From positions 8,843 to 68,087 of the forward strand of contig NZ_MUHH01000027.1 of NCBI RefSeq assembly GCF_002217475.1: DNA of 59,245 nucleotides. Reading direction: 5' to 3'. Position numbers and translations under genes: made by a program. Origin of the DNA: Flavobacterium tructae (GTDB taxonomy: Bacteria; Bacteroidota; Bacteroidia; Flavobacteriales; Flavobacteriaceae). Positions 8,662-17,080 of this stretch are shown here, piece after piece; the stretch's first letter is position 1, and each line of letters starts with the position of its first letter. The notes under the pieces are model-generated. The model was not told the origin of the DNA. It saw only the letters and a list, made by a program, of their open reading frames with translations, and did no database searches.

Positions 8662-9564
8662 ATGAGTAACGGAAAAAGTCTAAAGGCAGTCGCCTACGGA
8701 GAAGTACTTTGGGATGTTTTTGCTGCAGAAAAAAAGATTGGAGGCGCACCATTAAACGTTGCCCTGCGAATGCAATCGTTAGGATGCAATGCTGCAATGA
8801 TTAGCTGTGTAGGAAGCGATGAAGACGGTGTTACCATTATTAATCATGTAAAAAATCTTGGACTCGAAGCAGAAGCGATAATCAAGTCAGAAGATTTTCC
8901 GACTGGTCTGGTTCATGTGACCCTGAACGAGAAAGGGTCGGCGAGTTATGTCATTCATTACCCGGCGGCCTGGGACAAGATTGCTTTGAGTGATTTTGCC
9001 AGAAGTTTGACAGCGAATGCCGATGTTTTGATTTTTGGAAGTTTAGTTTGTCGCGATGAGGTATCGAGGAAATCTCTGGAAGAATTATTACAGACAAATG
9101 TTTATAAAGTTTTTGATGTCAATTTAAGAAAGCCTCATTATTCCTATGAGATTTTAGAACAGTTGATGTATGCCGCCAGTTTTATAAAGTTTAATGATGA
9201 AGAATTATTAGAAGTTTCTGCAGCACTGCATTCGCCTTTTACCACACTGGAAGAAAATATTTATTTTATTGCAGAGAAAACGGGTACCAATGCTATTTGT
9301 GTAACCAGAGGGCAATATGGTGCAGTATTGCTTTGGGAAAATCAATTGTATGAGAATTACGGTTATACTGTAAAAGTTGTTGATACAGTAGGGGCTGGGG
9401 ATTCTTTTTTAGCCGCTTTAATTACTTCATTGCTCACCGGAAAAAAGCCCCAGGACGCAATTGATTTTGCTTGTGCTGTAGGCGCCTTGGTTGCTGCGTC
9501 ACCCGGTGCCAATCCCGAGATTCCGCTTTCAAAAATTGAAAGCCTCCTGATTGGGACAATTTAA
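8662..9564 (+). CDS. PfkB-family carbohydrate kinase, probable fructokinase
   Basis: A 300-residue ribokinase/PfkB-family kinase. The N-terminal signature GGAPLNVALRMQSLG (about 32-46) and C-terminal DTVGAGDSFLAAL, with its catalytic Asp, are intact. GGAPLNVA is typical of bacterial fructokinases. A 2-keto-3-deoxygluconate kinase role would suit the pectin genes nearby, but the motifs favour fructose. It is cytoplasmic and apparently monocistronic, with a terminator 17 bp downstream. Confidence 0.85.
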   Translation: MSNGKSLKAVAYGEVLWDVFAAEKKIGGAPLNVALRMQSLGCNAAMISCVGSDEDGVTIINHVKNLGLEAEAIIKSEDFPTGLVHVTLNEKGSASYVIHYPAAWDKIALSDFARSLTANADVLIFGSLVCRDEVSRKSLEELLQTNVYKVFDVNLRKPHYSYEILEQLMYAASFIKFNDEELLEVSAALHSPFTTLEENIYFIAEKTGTNAICVTRGQYGAVLLWENQLYENYGYTVKVVDTVGAGDSFLAALITSLLTGKKPQDAIDFACAVGALVAASPGANPEIPLSKIESLLIGTI

Positions 9565-9581
9565 TTCTAAGAAGAAATAGT

Positions 9582-9617
9582 AAGCCCTTAAACAAATTCT
9601 GATTAAGGGCTTTTTTT
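9582..9617 (+). terminator. Intrinsic terminator after PfkB kinase
   Basis: Stem AAGCCCTTAA/TTAAGGGCTT with an 11-nt loop and a run of seven Ts. Confidence 0.92.
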
Positions 9618-9915
9618 GTTTTTAACATTAAGAAGAAAAATGAAATTTAATAGAGGAAAAATCAACGGTCTGCACCATTGGATATAGGTAAAAATTGACA
9701 TTTCAGAATTAATTACAACAGTTAGTTATATTCTATAAGGAGGTTTGTAAGAAAGAAAATACATAGAATGCGTAATATTGCGAAAGAGAGTTTTATTCAA
9801 AAAAAAGAGACCGCTATTGGTTGCTTTTTTAGGAATATAAACCACTTTTAATTATCGCTGAATTTGGTATTCAGCCTAATTATTTCTTGTCTTTTATTAA
9901 TAATCTTTAATTACT

Positions 9916-10329
9916 ATGTTCATTACCCTTACTCAGGATCAGGTTCAGTTTCAGTATGGTTCAAAACGATGGCAATACTGTTTTAATGAAATTACAGAAC
10001 TTGGTTTACTCAAAAAAAAGAAGACCTATCTTCTTGAAAACGGAGTTTTTACTCTGACTACCGCTTTGGCTTATTATTGTATGTTTTTTTCCAATTTAAA
10101 TGACTTGTATTATATCGGCCCCACGATTATAGTATATGCTGTTCTTATCATTTTAAGATTCTATAATACTTTTGAATTTGACTATTATGTCATTGTAAAA
10201 GATGTATATAAAAAAGAAATTAAAGTGAAAATTAAGGTTTTAGACCGTCACGAAATCGGGAAACAGATCGATGAGTTTCTAAACTTGAATTTTAACAGAC
10301 TTTTGAAGAAAACGAAAACAAATCTATAA
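9916..10329 (+). CDS. Hypothetical membrane protein
   Basis: A 137-residue protein I do not recognise. The first 40 residues are soluble, with an aromatic-rich stretch (VQFQYGSKRWQYCFNEI). Two hydrophobic segments follow at about 47-61 and 68-84, and the C-terminus is basic (ILK...NFNRLLKKTKT). The layout resembles small flavobacterial membrane proteins with PH-like cytoplasmic ends, but no family can be assigned. A tiny ORF and an XRE regulator follow on the same strand. Confidence 0.5.
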   Translation: MFITLTQDQVQFQYGSKRWQYCFNEITELGLLKKKKTYLLENGVFTLTTALAYYCMFFSNLNDLYYIGPTIIVYAVLIILRFYNTFEFDYYVIVKDVYKKEIKVKIKVLDRHEIGKQIDEFLNLNFNRLLKKTKTNL

Positions 10330-10338
10330 AAATTAATA

Positions 10339-10428
10339 ATGTTATTAGATGAAATTTCCCAAAATGATCTTTTGGTTATAGCCCTTGCCATACTTTATGG
10401 TTTTATTATTACCACCAGGAAAAAATGA
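10339..10428 (+). CDS. Possible 29-residue membrane peptide
   Basis: A short ORF begins 9 bp after the preceding stop codon. It encodes an acidic start (MLLDEISQND), a hydrophobic helix (LLVIALAILYGFII) and a basic end (TTRKK), so a single-pass inner membrane peptide is plausible. Close coupling to the upstream membrane protein is the only other support. Confidence 0.3.
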   Translation: MLLDEISQNDLLVIALAILYGFIITTRKK

Positions 10429-10552
10429 AAATCTGCTGCTTCATAAACCTACGATTGAAGTAGTAGGATCGCATACTAAAGAAGTATGGCTGTAATACTA
10501 TAAGTTTAATAGCGGTTGGTTTTTAGCGATACAAAATACCCCAAATAAAATT

Positions 10553-10939
10553 ATGACCTCTTCGATAAAAAGTAAAATAAAAAGCATAAGAGAACTAAAA
10601 AATTACACGCAGGAATATATGGCAGATCAGTTAGGTGTTACACAGGCAGGATATAGTAAAATCGAGAAAGGAAAAACGATTCTTTCGTATGAAAAATTGG
10701 TTGAAATAGCCAGAATTTTAGAAGTTAGTGTAGAAGATGTAATCAGTTTTGACAGTCAGAGATACTTCAATAGTTTTAATAAAGTGAGAGGAAACAATAA
10801 TGGAAGTATTCAGATTAATTCGGATAATAGTGCAGCGTTAAAGGCTTTGTATGAAGATAAAATTGTGCTTTTAGAGAAATTGTTAAGCAAAACGGAAGAA
10901 GAGCTACGTCGTTATAAAGAAAAATTCGGAGAGATTTAG
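10553..10939 (+). CDS. XRE-family HTH transcriptional regulator with coiled coil
   Basis: A 128-residue protein. Residues about 5-62 are a Cro/CI-type helix-turn-helix (IRELKNYTQEYMADQLGVTQAGYSKIEKG). The C-terminal third (about 92-125) is a charged heptad-like helix probably used for dimerisation. It looks like a stand-alone regulator with no toxin-like partner adjacent. Its target is unknown. Confidence 0.8.
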   Translation: MTSSIKSKIKSIRELKNYTQEYMADQLGVTQAGYSKIEKGKTILSYEKLVEIARILEVSVEDVISFDSQRYFNSFNKVRGNNNGSIQINSDNSAALKALYEDKIVLLEKLLSKTEEELRRYKEKFGEI

Positions 10940-10957
10940 TCTAAGGAAATGGAAAAG

Positions 10958-10990
10958 AAATGGGGCTCAGTAGCCCCATTTCTTATTATT
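10958..10990. terminator. Bidirectional terminator between XRE regulator and YegP-like gene
   Basis: A perfect 11 bp stem, GAAATGGGGCT/AGCCCCATTTC, with loop CAGT. It sits between convergent genes 18 bp after the XRE stop, and is followed by a weak T-rich stretch on the plus strand. Confidence 0.75.
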
Positions 10991-11001
10991 TTGTACCGCA
11001 G

Positions 11002-11334
11002 TTATGTAGTTTGATCGTCTGTAGAAGCTTCGGGTGCGTTTGTTTTTACCGATGCTATTCCGTTATCTCGGGCGCTGGTACTTTCATACATTTCGCTTGC
11101 TCCAATAATCTGACCGTTACTGGCTTTTAAGTTGAAATAAGGTTTTCCGCTTTTGGATTCCAGTCTGTCAAATCTTCCGTCGTCCTGCGAATTTGTTTTA
11201 ACAGACTCAATTCCGTTTAAGCAGGCCGCTTTGGTAGTATAACCTTCACTTGTTAGAATAGTTTGCCCATTACCAGCTTTTAAATTAAATTGAAATTCAC
11301 CATTGGCTCTCTTAGTAATTACAAATTTTCCCAT
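11002..11334 (-). CDS. YegP/DUF1508 family protein, two tandem domains
   Basis: A 110-residue protein with two copies of the DUF1508 (YegP) beta-rich repeat: FQFNLKAGNGQTILTSEGYTT...NGIESVKTN in the first half and YFNLKASNGQIIGASEMYEST...NGIASVKTN in the second. The C-terminal tail is acidic. The family is widespread and small; its function is not established. Not obviously linked to its neighbours. Confidence 0.85.
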   Translation of the reverse strand: MGKFVITKRANGEFQFNLKAGNGQTILTSEGYTTKAACLNGIESVKTNSQDDGRFDRLESKSGKPYFNLKASNGQIIGASEMYESTSARDNGIASVKTNAPEASTDDQTT

Positions 11335-11495
11335 CTATTTTTTGATTAAGTTAAAAATTAAATTCATTGATATTCATAAAAATACAAAACTTCATCGTAT
11401 AAAGTATAACCGGATGAAAAATAAATTAGAGAGCACTAAATCATAATGATTTTTCTCTTTTTCACCATTTTTGTTTTGTGTTGAAGCATAAAAAA

Positions 11496-11520
11496 AAGAG
11501 ACACCATTTGGTATCTCTTT
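11496..11520 (-). terminator. Terminator of DUF2911 gene
   Basis: Read on the minus strand, an AAAGAGATACC/GGTGTCTCTTT stem (one G-U pair) with loop AAAT is followed by Ts, about 27 bp after the DUF2911 stop codon. Confidence 0.8.
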
Positions 11521-11546
11521 ATTGCTGTCGCTAATTGTGCAGACTA

Positions 11547-12107
11547 TTATTTTATTGTGATTGGAACTTCAACAGTTGTTTTGTCCCAGCCAATTACCAA
11601 ATTCGTTACGGAACCCTGAGTAGTAAAAGCAATAGATAAGGCCTCAATTGTGTTGGATACTGGTTTTACAGGAACACTTACTCTTGCAATATCCTTACTT
11701 TCGTCATACGCATAAGCACCCCATAAATCGATTTCTTTATTGATAATGATGGTCCATTTGTCTTTTTCAGGAATAGCAAATAAACTGTAAGTTCCGGCAG
11801 GAATATTTACTCCGCCAATAGTAACCGGTTTGTAAAATTTGATTTCGGTATTTTCATTAGCACCTACACGCCAAACTTCACCAAACTTAATCAATTCACC
11901 AAAAATAGCGCGTCCCTTAGCAGAAGGTCTTGAATAAATAACCTTAACTGTCGGAGCCGGATTATCGGTTTTCTTGAATTTTACCGCTTTGTTTGGAGAA
12001 TACGCAATATCAACCGGACTCGCATCCAAAGGAGCAAATTTAACGTCTTGTGCATTAACTGAAAAAGCTGTCAATAAGACAATTACCAATAAATTAATTT
12101 TTTTCAT
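11547..12107 (-). CDS. DUF2911 domain protein, exported
   Basis: A 186-residue protein from the ATG at 12107 (MKKINLLVIVLLTAFSVNAQ, a clear signal peptide). The frame is open 10 codons further upstream, but that extension precedes the signal peptide and is unlikely. The mature part has the DUF2911 features YSRPSAKGR.IFGELIKFGEVWRVGANENTEI and IPAGTYSLFAIP. The family is common in Bacteroidota, with unknown function; the fold is predicted beta-rich and envelope-located. Confidence 0.85.
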   Translation of the reverse strand: MKKINLLVIVLLTAFSVNAQDVKFAPLDASPVDIAYSPNKAVKFKKTDNPAPTVKVIYSRPSAKGRAIFGELIKFGEVWRVGANENTEIKFYKPVTIGGVNIPAGTYSLFAIPEKDKWTIIINKEIDLWGAYAYDESKDIARVSVPVKPVSNTIEALSIAFTTQGSVTNLVIGWDKTTVEVPITIK

Positions 12108-12232
12108 AGTTAGAATAGTTTTTAAGTGTTCACACAAAGTAAGAAAATCCTAAACAGAAATCATATAGTTTTTTTTCTTTTTTTGTTAATGATTTGGTAA
12201 TACGATAGGATTGATAAGGTTCTGTTTTCGTT

Positions 12233-13045
12233 TTAAATACTTGCTGCCGCAAATCCTCCGTCTACTTTTAGGATCGTTCCTGTTACAAATTTAGACAGGT
12301 CGCTGCATAAATACAAAAGTGCTCCGTTGATATCTTCGGGAGTACCAAATCTTCCCATTGGAGTATGTTCGATGATTTTTTCTCCTCTTGGCGTTAATTT
12401 TCCTTCCGGAGTTAGTAAGAGAGAGCGGTTCTGTTCTCCTATGAAAAAACCCGGTGAAATGGCATTGACACGTATCCCTTCACCATATTTAGTAGCCAGC
12501 TCTACTGCCATCCATTGTGTGAAATTGTCGATTGCTGCTTTAGAAGCGGCATATCCTACCACCCTTGTCAGAGGACGTTGTGCGGCTGCCGATGAGATGT
12601 TAATGATGTTTCCCTGTTTTTGTTGAGCAAAAAGTTCCGAAAATACTTGTGAAGGCAGCATAGTTCCAATAATATTCAGATCGATTACTTTTTGTAAGTC
12701 TTCGGTTTGAAGGTCGTAGATGGCCTGATCCGGGCTGATGGTAGCTCCGGGCATGTTTCCTCCTGCAGCATTGATTAGAATATCGAGACGACCGTATTTT
12801 TTTACGATAAAATCTTTGGCTTTTTCCAGTTCTTCTTTGTTTAAAACATTCGCCTGAATGGCAAAAGCTTTTCCACCATTGCTCTCTATTGCAGCTACGG
12901 TTGTATTGGCTTTTTCAATAGACTGGGAAATGATTCCGGTAATAACACCCTGTTCGGCCAGAACGTTAGCAAAGTTACTTCCCAGTACACCGGCACCACC
13001 AGTAATTAAGGCAATTTTTCCTTTTAGATTAAATATTGAATCCAT
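12233..13045 (-). CDS. SDR-family oxidoreductase, probable D-mannonate/fructuronate oxidoreductase
   Basis: A 270-residue classical short-chain dehydrogenase from the ATG at 13045 (MDSIFNLKGK). The NAD(P)-binding TGGAGVLGS, the NAAG motif, the catalytic Ser in NISSAA and the YAASK pair are all present. The C-terminal TPMGRFGTPEDINGALLYL...VTGTILKVDGGF resembles SDR-type D-mannonate oxidoreductases such as B. subtilis YjmF. Together with the YhcH/YiaL-like gene 43 bp upstream, this points to hexuronate catabolism downstream of pectin breakdown. KduD-type activity is an alternative. The longer frame to 13111 only runs through the spacer. Confidence 0.78.
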   Translation of the reverse strand: MDSIFNLKGKIALITGGAGVLGSNFANVLAEQGVITGIISQSIEKANTTVAAIESNGGKAFAIQANVLNKEELEKAKDFIVKKYGRLDILINAAGGNMPGATISPDQAIYDLQTEDLQKVIDLNIIGTMLPSQVFSELFAQQKQGNIINISSAAAQRPLTRVVGYAASKAAIDNFTQWMAVELATKYGEGIRVNAISPGFFIGEQNRSLLLTPEGKLTPRGEKIIEHTPMGRFGTPEDINGALLYLCSDLSKFVTGTILKVDGGFAAASI

Positions 13046-13088
13046 GTAAAATTTTGTGATTGATAGTGTTTTGAATGGTATTCCGATT

Positions 13089-13538
13089 TTAAACTTTGAC
13101 TTTAATAACAATTTTTTTAAGTGGACTTTCGCTTATCATTGCCGAGTGAACATCTTCGGGAAATAGAATTGTAAACTGCTTTTCCTGTAATTCGAAAAAC
13201 ATATCCGGTTTGTCGTAAAAGAAACGAACATCGCGTTCGTCACTGTATTCTCCGTTCGGACTAATGCATTTTTCTCTGGGTTTCCAGGCAAAAGTTTCCG
13301 GCCCTTTGATCGGAATTTGGATGTCGATATTTTTATCGTGACATTCAAACCCTTTTATACTTTCTTCTTTAGTGGTGCCCTCGCCAACAATTACAATTAC
13401 TTTTAAGCCCTCGCCAATTTCAAAGGCTCCTTCTTCAAGAGTACTGATGTCGTTTTGGTTTACGTAATCAAATGCTTTTTTAAAATTAGGATGCAGGCTG
13501 TAGTATCTGGCTGGGTTTTGTAAGGAATCTACAATCAT
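13089..13538 (-). CDS. YhcH/YjgK/YiaL (DUF386) family cupin-like protein
   Basis: A 149-residue protein from MIVDSLQNP; a start 12 codons upstream at 13574 is also possible. It has the DUF386 pattern: GFECHDKNIDIQIPIKGPETF with a putative metal-binding His, and FPEDVHSAMI near the end. Family members such as YiaL, YhcH and NanQ act in sugar-acid or sialic-acid catabolism, and a related activity on unsaturated uronates would fit here. It lies immediately upstream of the SDR gene and is probably its operon partner. Confidence 0.8.
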   Translation of the reverse strand: MIVDSLQNPARYYSLHPNFKKAFDYVNQNDISTLEEGAFEIGEGLKVIVIVGEGTTKEESIKGFECHDKNIDIQIPIKGPETFAWKPREKCISPNGEYSDERDVRFFYDKPDMFFELQEKQFTILFPEDVHSAMISESPLKKIVIKVKV

Positions 13539-13580
13539 TTTTATTTGGTTTTTAGGTATTTTAAGTTTCTGCATTGATTA

Positions 13581-13598
13581 CCGAATGAATGCATTCGG
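13581..13598. promoter_or_regulatory. Inverted repeat upstream of YhcH-like gene
   Basis: CCGAATG/CATTCGG with a 4-nt AATG spacer, 43 bp upstream of the likely start codon. It could be an operator for the uronate gene pair. No cognate regulator is adjacent. Confidence 0.4.
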
Positions 13599-14008
13599 AT
13601 TTTATTTATGATTTATTTTTTACTTGATATGTTTTGTTTTAAAACACTGGTTATTAGTTTGTTATTGGTTTGTTTTAGTTTGATGGCAGTACTTGTCAAA
13701 AGCTCGTTTTTGGACTGTCAGTTCGTCTAAATACAAGTGTTTTTGAGACTGGAATATTTGTATTTATACTTGATGTAAAAGGATTTAATATTCTGATTTT
13801 TAATTTCTTGTTTTTGTATTGAGTGGTTTTTATTGGACAAGTTCCTGTCGCTTCCGCCAAAACTACTTACCGAAATGGATGTAAACAGTAGTACTCTTTG
13901 AAGCCTAAAACTACAAATCAAATTGCATTTACCACTAAGAAAATGATAGTAAAAATGTAAAAATTTTGTAGTTTGACAACATTATGGAAAGACAGTCATT
14001 AAAGTTCT
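13599..14008. other. Intergenic region without recognised gene
   Basis: About 410 bp of AT-rich sequence upstream of the minus-strand uronate pair and downstream of the truncated YdeI-like gene. I found no homology to the missing YdeI C-terminus in the first part, and no stable terminator or RNA gene. Confidence 0.4.
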
Positions 14009-14383
14009 TTAAACTGATTCCCATTTGCCATTTTGCTTGGCGAGATCAATCGAAAGCTGACCGTATTCTGTCATTAAACCTTCTGCAATCATTCTTTCTG
14101 CCCGCTCTTTATTGGGTTGGCTCCATTTGCTTTTTTTGGCATTTCGTGGGGTAAATGTCAAATAATAACTTTCAGGATCCCGTTTCTTGCACAAACTGTC
14201 AATCCACCCAAAACAGAGTGCTTCTTCTGTAGCTTCGATAAGATTTACACTTTCTGTTTTACTTTTTTTGTGGTATAAAATCAACCAGACTGATTTTTCG
14301 ATCTGACAGTTTTCCTGTAGCCAATCGCGCCATTCTTTTCGGGTTTTGGCATAAAGTGCTATTCTTCCATCTTTTGTTTCCAT
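14009..14383 (-). pseudogene. C-terminally truncated YdeI/OmpD-associated family protein
   Basis: The 124 residues from METKDGRIALYAKTRKEWR match the N-terminal two-thirds of the YdeI/OmpD-associated family, with the EALCFGWIDSLCKKRD core, FTPRNAKKSKWSQPN and ERMIAEGLMT. Members usually continue about 60 residues past the Gly-Lys-Trp-Glu position where this one stops. I see no continuation in any frame just downstream. It may be a decaying gene or a short functional form. Earlier in-frame starts (14407, 14509) lack family similarity. Confidence 0.6.
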
Positions 14384-14712
14384 GAGTTTAGAATTGAGTG
14401 CGGACATAAATTTAATGAAATTTAATGGTAAAATGTGTAAAGTTTTAAGGATTCTAATCGTGTTTTGGAAACGGTATGTTTGCGAATGAAATGGGAGTAC
14501 TATTTTCAAAGGTTTAAAAAAATAGAAATTGTTTAATGAGTGTAAACCTTTGTAAATTTGTAACTTAGTAGTTCTTAGCTTTAATGAAATTTAAAACAAT
14601 TAGAAGTGATACGATTTAAAGTGTGTTATGATTAGTGACGGAAAGCTCTTCTAATGGACAGGTGAAAAAGATATAGAGATCAGGATTAATAACAATTTAA
14701 AATATAAATGCT
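14384..14712. other. Divergent intergenic region
   Basis: About 330 bp between the YdeI-like and SpoIIAA-like genes, presumably holding both promoters. I see no clear -7/-33 pair, operator palindrome or small ORF with family similarity. Confidence 0.4.
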
Positions 14713-15087
14713 ATGATACATCAAATTGATACAACAGACAATATTGTCGCTTTTCGGGCATTGGCAGTGGTAACAAATGAAGATTTTCTAAGTGTCGTGA
14801 TCCCCGCAGTGGAACATTTGGTAAAACAAACTAACGAAATCAATTTTTTATTGGTTTTGGATACAGACACTGAGGCTTCTACTTCAGAGGTATGGCTGCA
14901 AGATGCCTTGCTTGGTTTAAAACATCTTGGAAAATGGAACAGAGCCGCAATAATTATAGATTCGGAAGAGATTATTTCTTTTACTAATGGGTTTGGTTCT
15001 GTCATTCCCGGCGATTTTCTTGGCTTTAAAAAAGAATCTTTCAATAAAGCATTAAACTGGGTGGAAGGAAATATCAATATTCATTAG
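14713..15087 (+). CDS. SpoIIAA-like (STAS/SEC14-type) protein
   Basis: A 124-residue protein resembling the SpoIIAA-like family: a beta-strand start (IVAFRALAVVTNEDF), a VLDTDTEAS segment, and WNRAAIIIDSEEIISFTNGFGSVIPGDFLGF.KESFNKALNWVEG at the end. Family members are cytoplasmic, of unknown function, often stress-associated. It appears monocistronic, followed by an imperfect terminator-like repeat. Confidence 0.75.
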   Translation: MIHQIDTTDNIVAFRALAVVTNEDFLSVVIPAVEHLVKQTNEINFLLVLDTDTEASTSEVWLQDALLGLKHLGKWNRAAIIIDSEEIISFTNGFGSVIPGDFLGFKKESFNKALNWVEGNINIH

Positions 15088-15111
15088 TTTTTATCAGATA
15101 AAAAAAAGCCC

Positions 15112-15161
15112 CGAATTCATGAAGTATTGCCAGATGAGACTAAGCAAAATCCATGAATTCG
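15112..15161. repeat. Inverted repeat after SpoIIAA-like gene
   Basis: Perfect 10 bp arms, CGAATTCATG and CATGAATTCG, 30 nt apart, in the gap between convergent genes. The related CGAATTCAC palindrome at 37889-37955 suggests a repeat family. It may serve as a transcript end. Confidence 0.55.
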
Positions 15162-15212
15162 AGACTAAACTATTTGTGAGAGATTTCGAAATAGATCTGA
15201 AACAGACGAAAT

Positions 15213-15482
15213 CTAATGATTGTATTCGATACCGCTGCTTACGTTAAGATCTCTTTTAGCTTTATTGGTTTTTGAAACTTGTTTGTAGCAAGCTGTAGCC
15301 AATAGAGGAATAGCCAGGCTTCCAACAACGGCAGCAGTTTTATCTTGTCCCGCTTTTTTCAAAATAGCACCTGCTACAAGAGTTCCTACACCTGCAAAAA
15401 TCAAATTTTTTACAGAAAACTTAGAGGCTGGTTTTGGAGTAATTCCGTGTAATAGTGGATCTATAAAATTCAATTTTTCCAT
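15213..15482 (-). CDS. Small hypothetical membrane-associated protein
   Basis: An 89-residue protein with a Gly/Ala-rich hydrophobic segment at about 28-42 (LIFAGVGTLVAGAIL) and a second at about 50-65 (AAVVGSLAIPLLATAC), separated by KKAGQDK. I do not recognise a family. A hairpin-like pair of helices in the inner membrane is likely. Confidence 0.5.
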   Translation of the reverse strand: MEKLNFIDPLLHGITPKPASKFSVKNLIFAGVGTLVAGAILKKAGQDKTAAVVGSLAIPLLATACYKQVSKTNKAKRDLNVSSGIEYNH

Positions 15483-15921
15483 GATTATACTTATTTATTT
15501 AATTAAACTTTTTTGTTATTCATTCTGATGGTCCTTAACAATCAGTTTTGTTTTTATTATTTCATTTTTATTTTCTGACGTAACAATGCAAAAAAACACT
15601 TAGTTGAGCATACGCTCTAAAAACAAGCGAAAATCCTGCCAAATTGTTACCATGTTACTTATTTAGCAAAATTTTATAATTCTAAGAAATGGTTTACGTT
15701 CCATTTATAAGATCCTTTTCACATTATGGTCAGTTTGATACAAGTTGTTGTAAATGCAAATAATCAAATGATTTAAATTATGCTCTTTGTATGGCATAAA
15801 TTTTTAGTATTCGTTTTTACAGAACAAAATTGTTGATTTAAAATTACTCTATTTAAGTGTACTGATATTACATAGTTTTCCTCTTTTGTTACACAATTTT
15901 AGTACAAATAACCCTTTATAG
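15483..15921. other. Intergenic region without recognised gene
   Basis: AT-rich sequence upstream of the small membrane protein gene and downstream of the DsbA-like gene. It contains a weak palindrome (TTATGC...GCATAA around 15778-15799) but no ORF with family similarity and no RNA gene that I can identify. Confidence 0.4.
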
Positions 15922-15953
15922 AAAAAACCGCTAAGTTTTACTGCTTAGCGGCT
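15922..15953 (-). terminator. Terminator of DsbA-like gene
   Basis: On the minus strand, a CCGCTAAG/CTTAGCGG stem with an 8-nt loop is followed by a run of Ts, about 45 bp after the DsbA-like stop codon. Confidence 0.85.
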
Positions 15954-15998
15954 ACTGGCAATTTTATTGATTAATTGAACAATTGGTTTTTAAAGTGA

Positions 15999-16985
15999 CT
16001 ATTTTTTACCATACAGAACACCGTTTTTTACTGACTTTTTATTTAGTTCTCCTTTTTCAAATAATTGCTCCAGAATTGTATGGGCTTCGGCATAAGAAAT
16101 ATCCAGAATAACGGCATACTCTTTTGGTGTAAGAGTAGGATAAATTTCAAATAGAGCTAAAGGATGCTCATTTGCTATTCTTTTCTTTTTAGCGTCAGGA
16201 AACAGTGCTAATATTGCATTTTCATAAGAGGCATAAGGCTTAGAACCATAAACGGTTAATTGATTTTGATTCCCATCAGAGAAAAACAAAGTAGGGAAGC
16301 CTCGTACGCCAAGACTTCTGGCATAGTTCAGATCTTCCTGAAAAAGTACTTTTGCTTCTCCTTCGTAATCCCATTTTAATTTTTTGGTATCTAAACCGGA
16401 AAGTTCGGCCGCTTCAGAAATGTTTTCCCATTTCGCAATATTCTTCTTTTCGAGATACAATTTCTCCCTAAGAATCCGCATAAACTTTACTGCTTTATCT
16501 TTACTCTGAATTTGCGCTGCTTTCATCGCAATACAAGATGGATAGGAAGAATCCAGCGGGTCTTCGAGCCATACATTTCCATCAATAGGCATTTCATAGT
16601 ACAAACTTGCTTCTTCCCAGTGATGAGCGACATCTGACGGTTTACTGATCCCGCCACTATTGTAAGACCAATCCGGAAGTAAACCGCCCATTCTGTAATC
16701 AATATCGATATAATTGCCGTATTCGAGTTTTAGTTTTCTTAACTGAGGTTCAATTCCCCAACAGGAAGAACAGATAGGATCAGTGTAATAAATAATTTTT
16801 ATCGGTTTATCTGTAGTTGGAATGATGGAAGTTTCATTTGCTTTTTCCTGAATTGGCATTTCACAGGTTCCCGTTTCAGGATCACACAATAATGGATTTG
16901 TTTTGTCTGTACTCATTTTTGAATTTATTTGTGATTGACAGTTTGTACTGCAGATCAGAATTAATAATAGCGACAGTCTTTTCAT
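15999..16985 (-). CDS. DsbA-family thioredoxin-fold protein (FrnE/SpxH-like) with N-terminal signal
   Basis: A 328-residue protein. Residues 62-75 (IKIIYYTDPICSSC) place a CxxC active site at Cys72-Cys75 followed by WG, typical of DsbA/FrnE-like thioredoxin folds. The residues RGFPTLFF supply the cis-Pro loop. The C-terminal 60 residues form a small winged-helix-like extension. It has a hydrophobic N-terminus (RLSLLLILICS), so export is likely. An internal Met24 (MSTDKTNP, 16916) would instead give a cytosolic protein, the usual form in related families. Divergent from an HxlR regulator. Confidence 0.82.
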   Translation of the reverse strand: MKRLSLLLILICSTNCQSQINSKMSTDKTNPLLCDPETGTCEMPIQEKANETSIIPTTDKPIKIIYYTDPICSSCWGIEPQLRKLKLEYGNYIDIDYRMGGLLPDWSYNSGGISKPSDVAHHWEEASLYYEMPIDGNVWLEDPLDSSYPSCIAMKAAQIQSKDKAVKFMRILREKLYLEKKNIAKWENISEAAELSGLDTKKLKWDYEGEAKVLFQEDLNYARSLGVRGFPTLFFSDGNQNQLTVYGSKPYASYENAILALFPDAKKKRIANEHPLALFEIYPTLTPKEYAVILDISYAEAHTILEQLFEKGELNKKSVKNGVLYGKK

Positions 16986-17080
16986 AAATAACTGTTTTAG
17001 ATTTACGCTTCGGTTTAAATTTTATAATTTTACTGTAAAGTTCGTCCATCTTTAATCACAAGTCAATTAGTCTAAAAAAT

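Noticed and set aside
12327..12626. Plus-strand open frame in the SDR gene
   Set aside because: Antisense to a clear SDR core; no recognisable domain.
13727..13921. 64-residue minus-strand ORF upstream of the YhcH-like gene
   Set aside because: Low-complexity composition, no recognisable features and no promoter.
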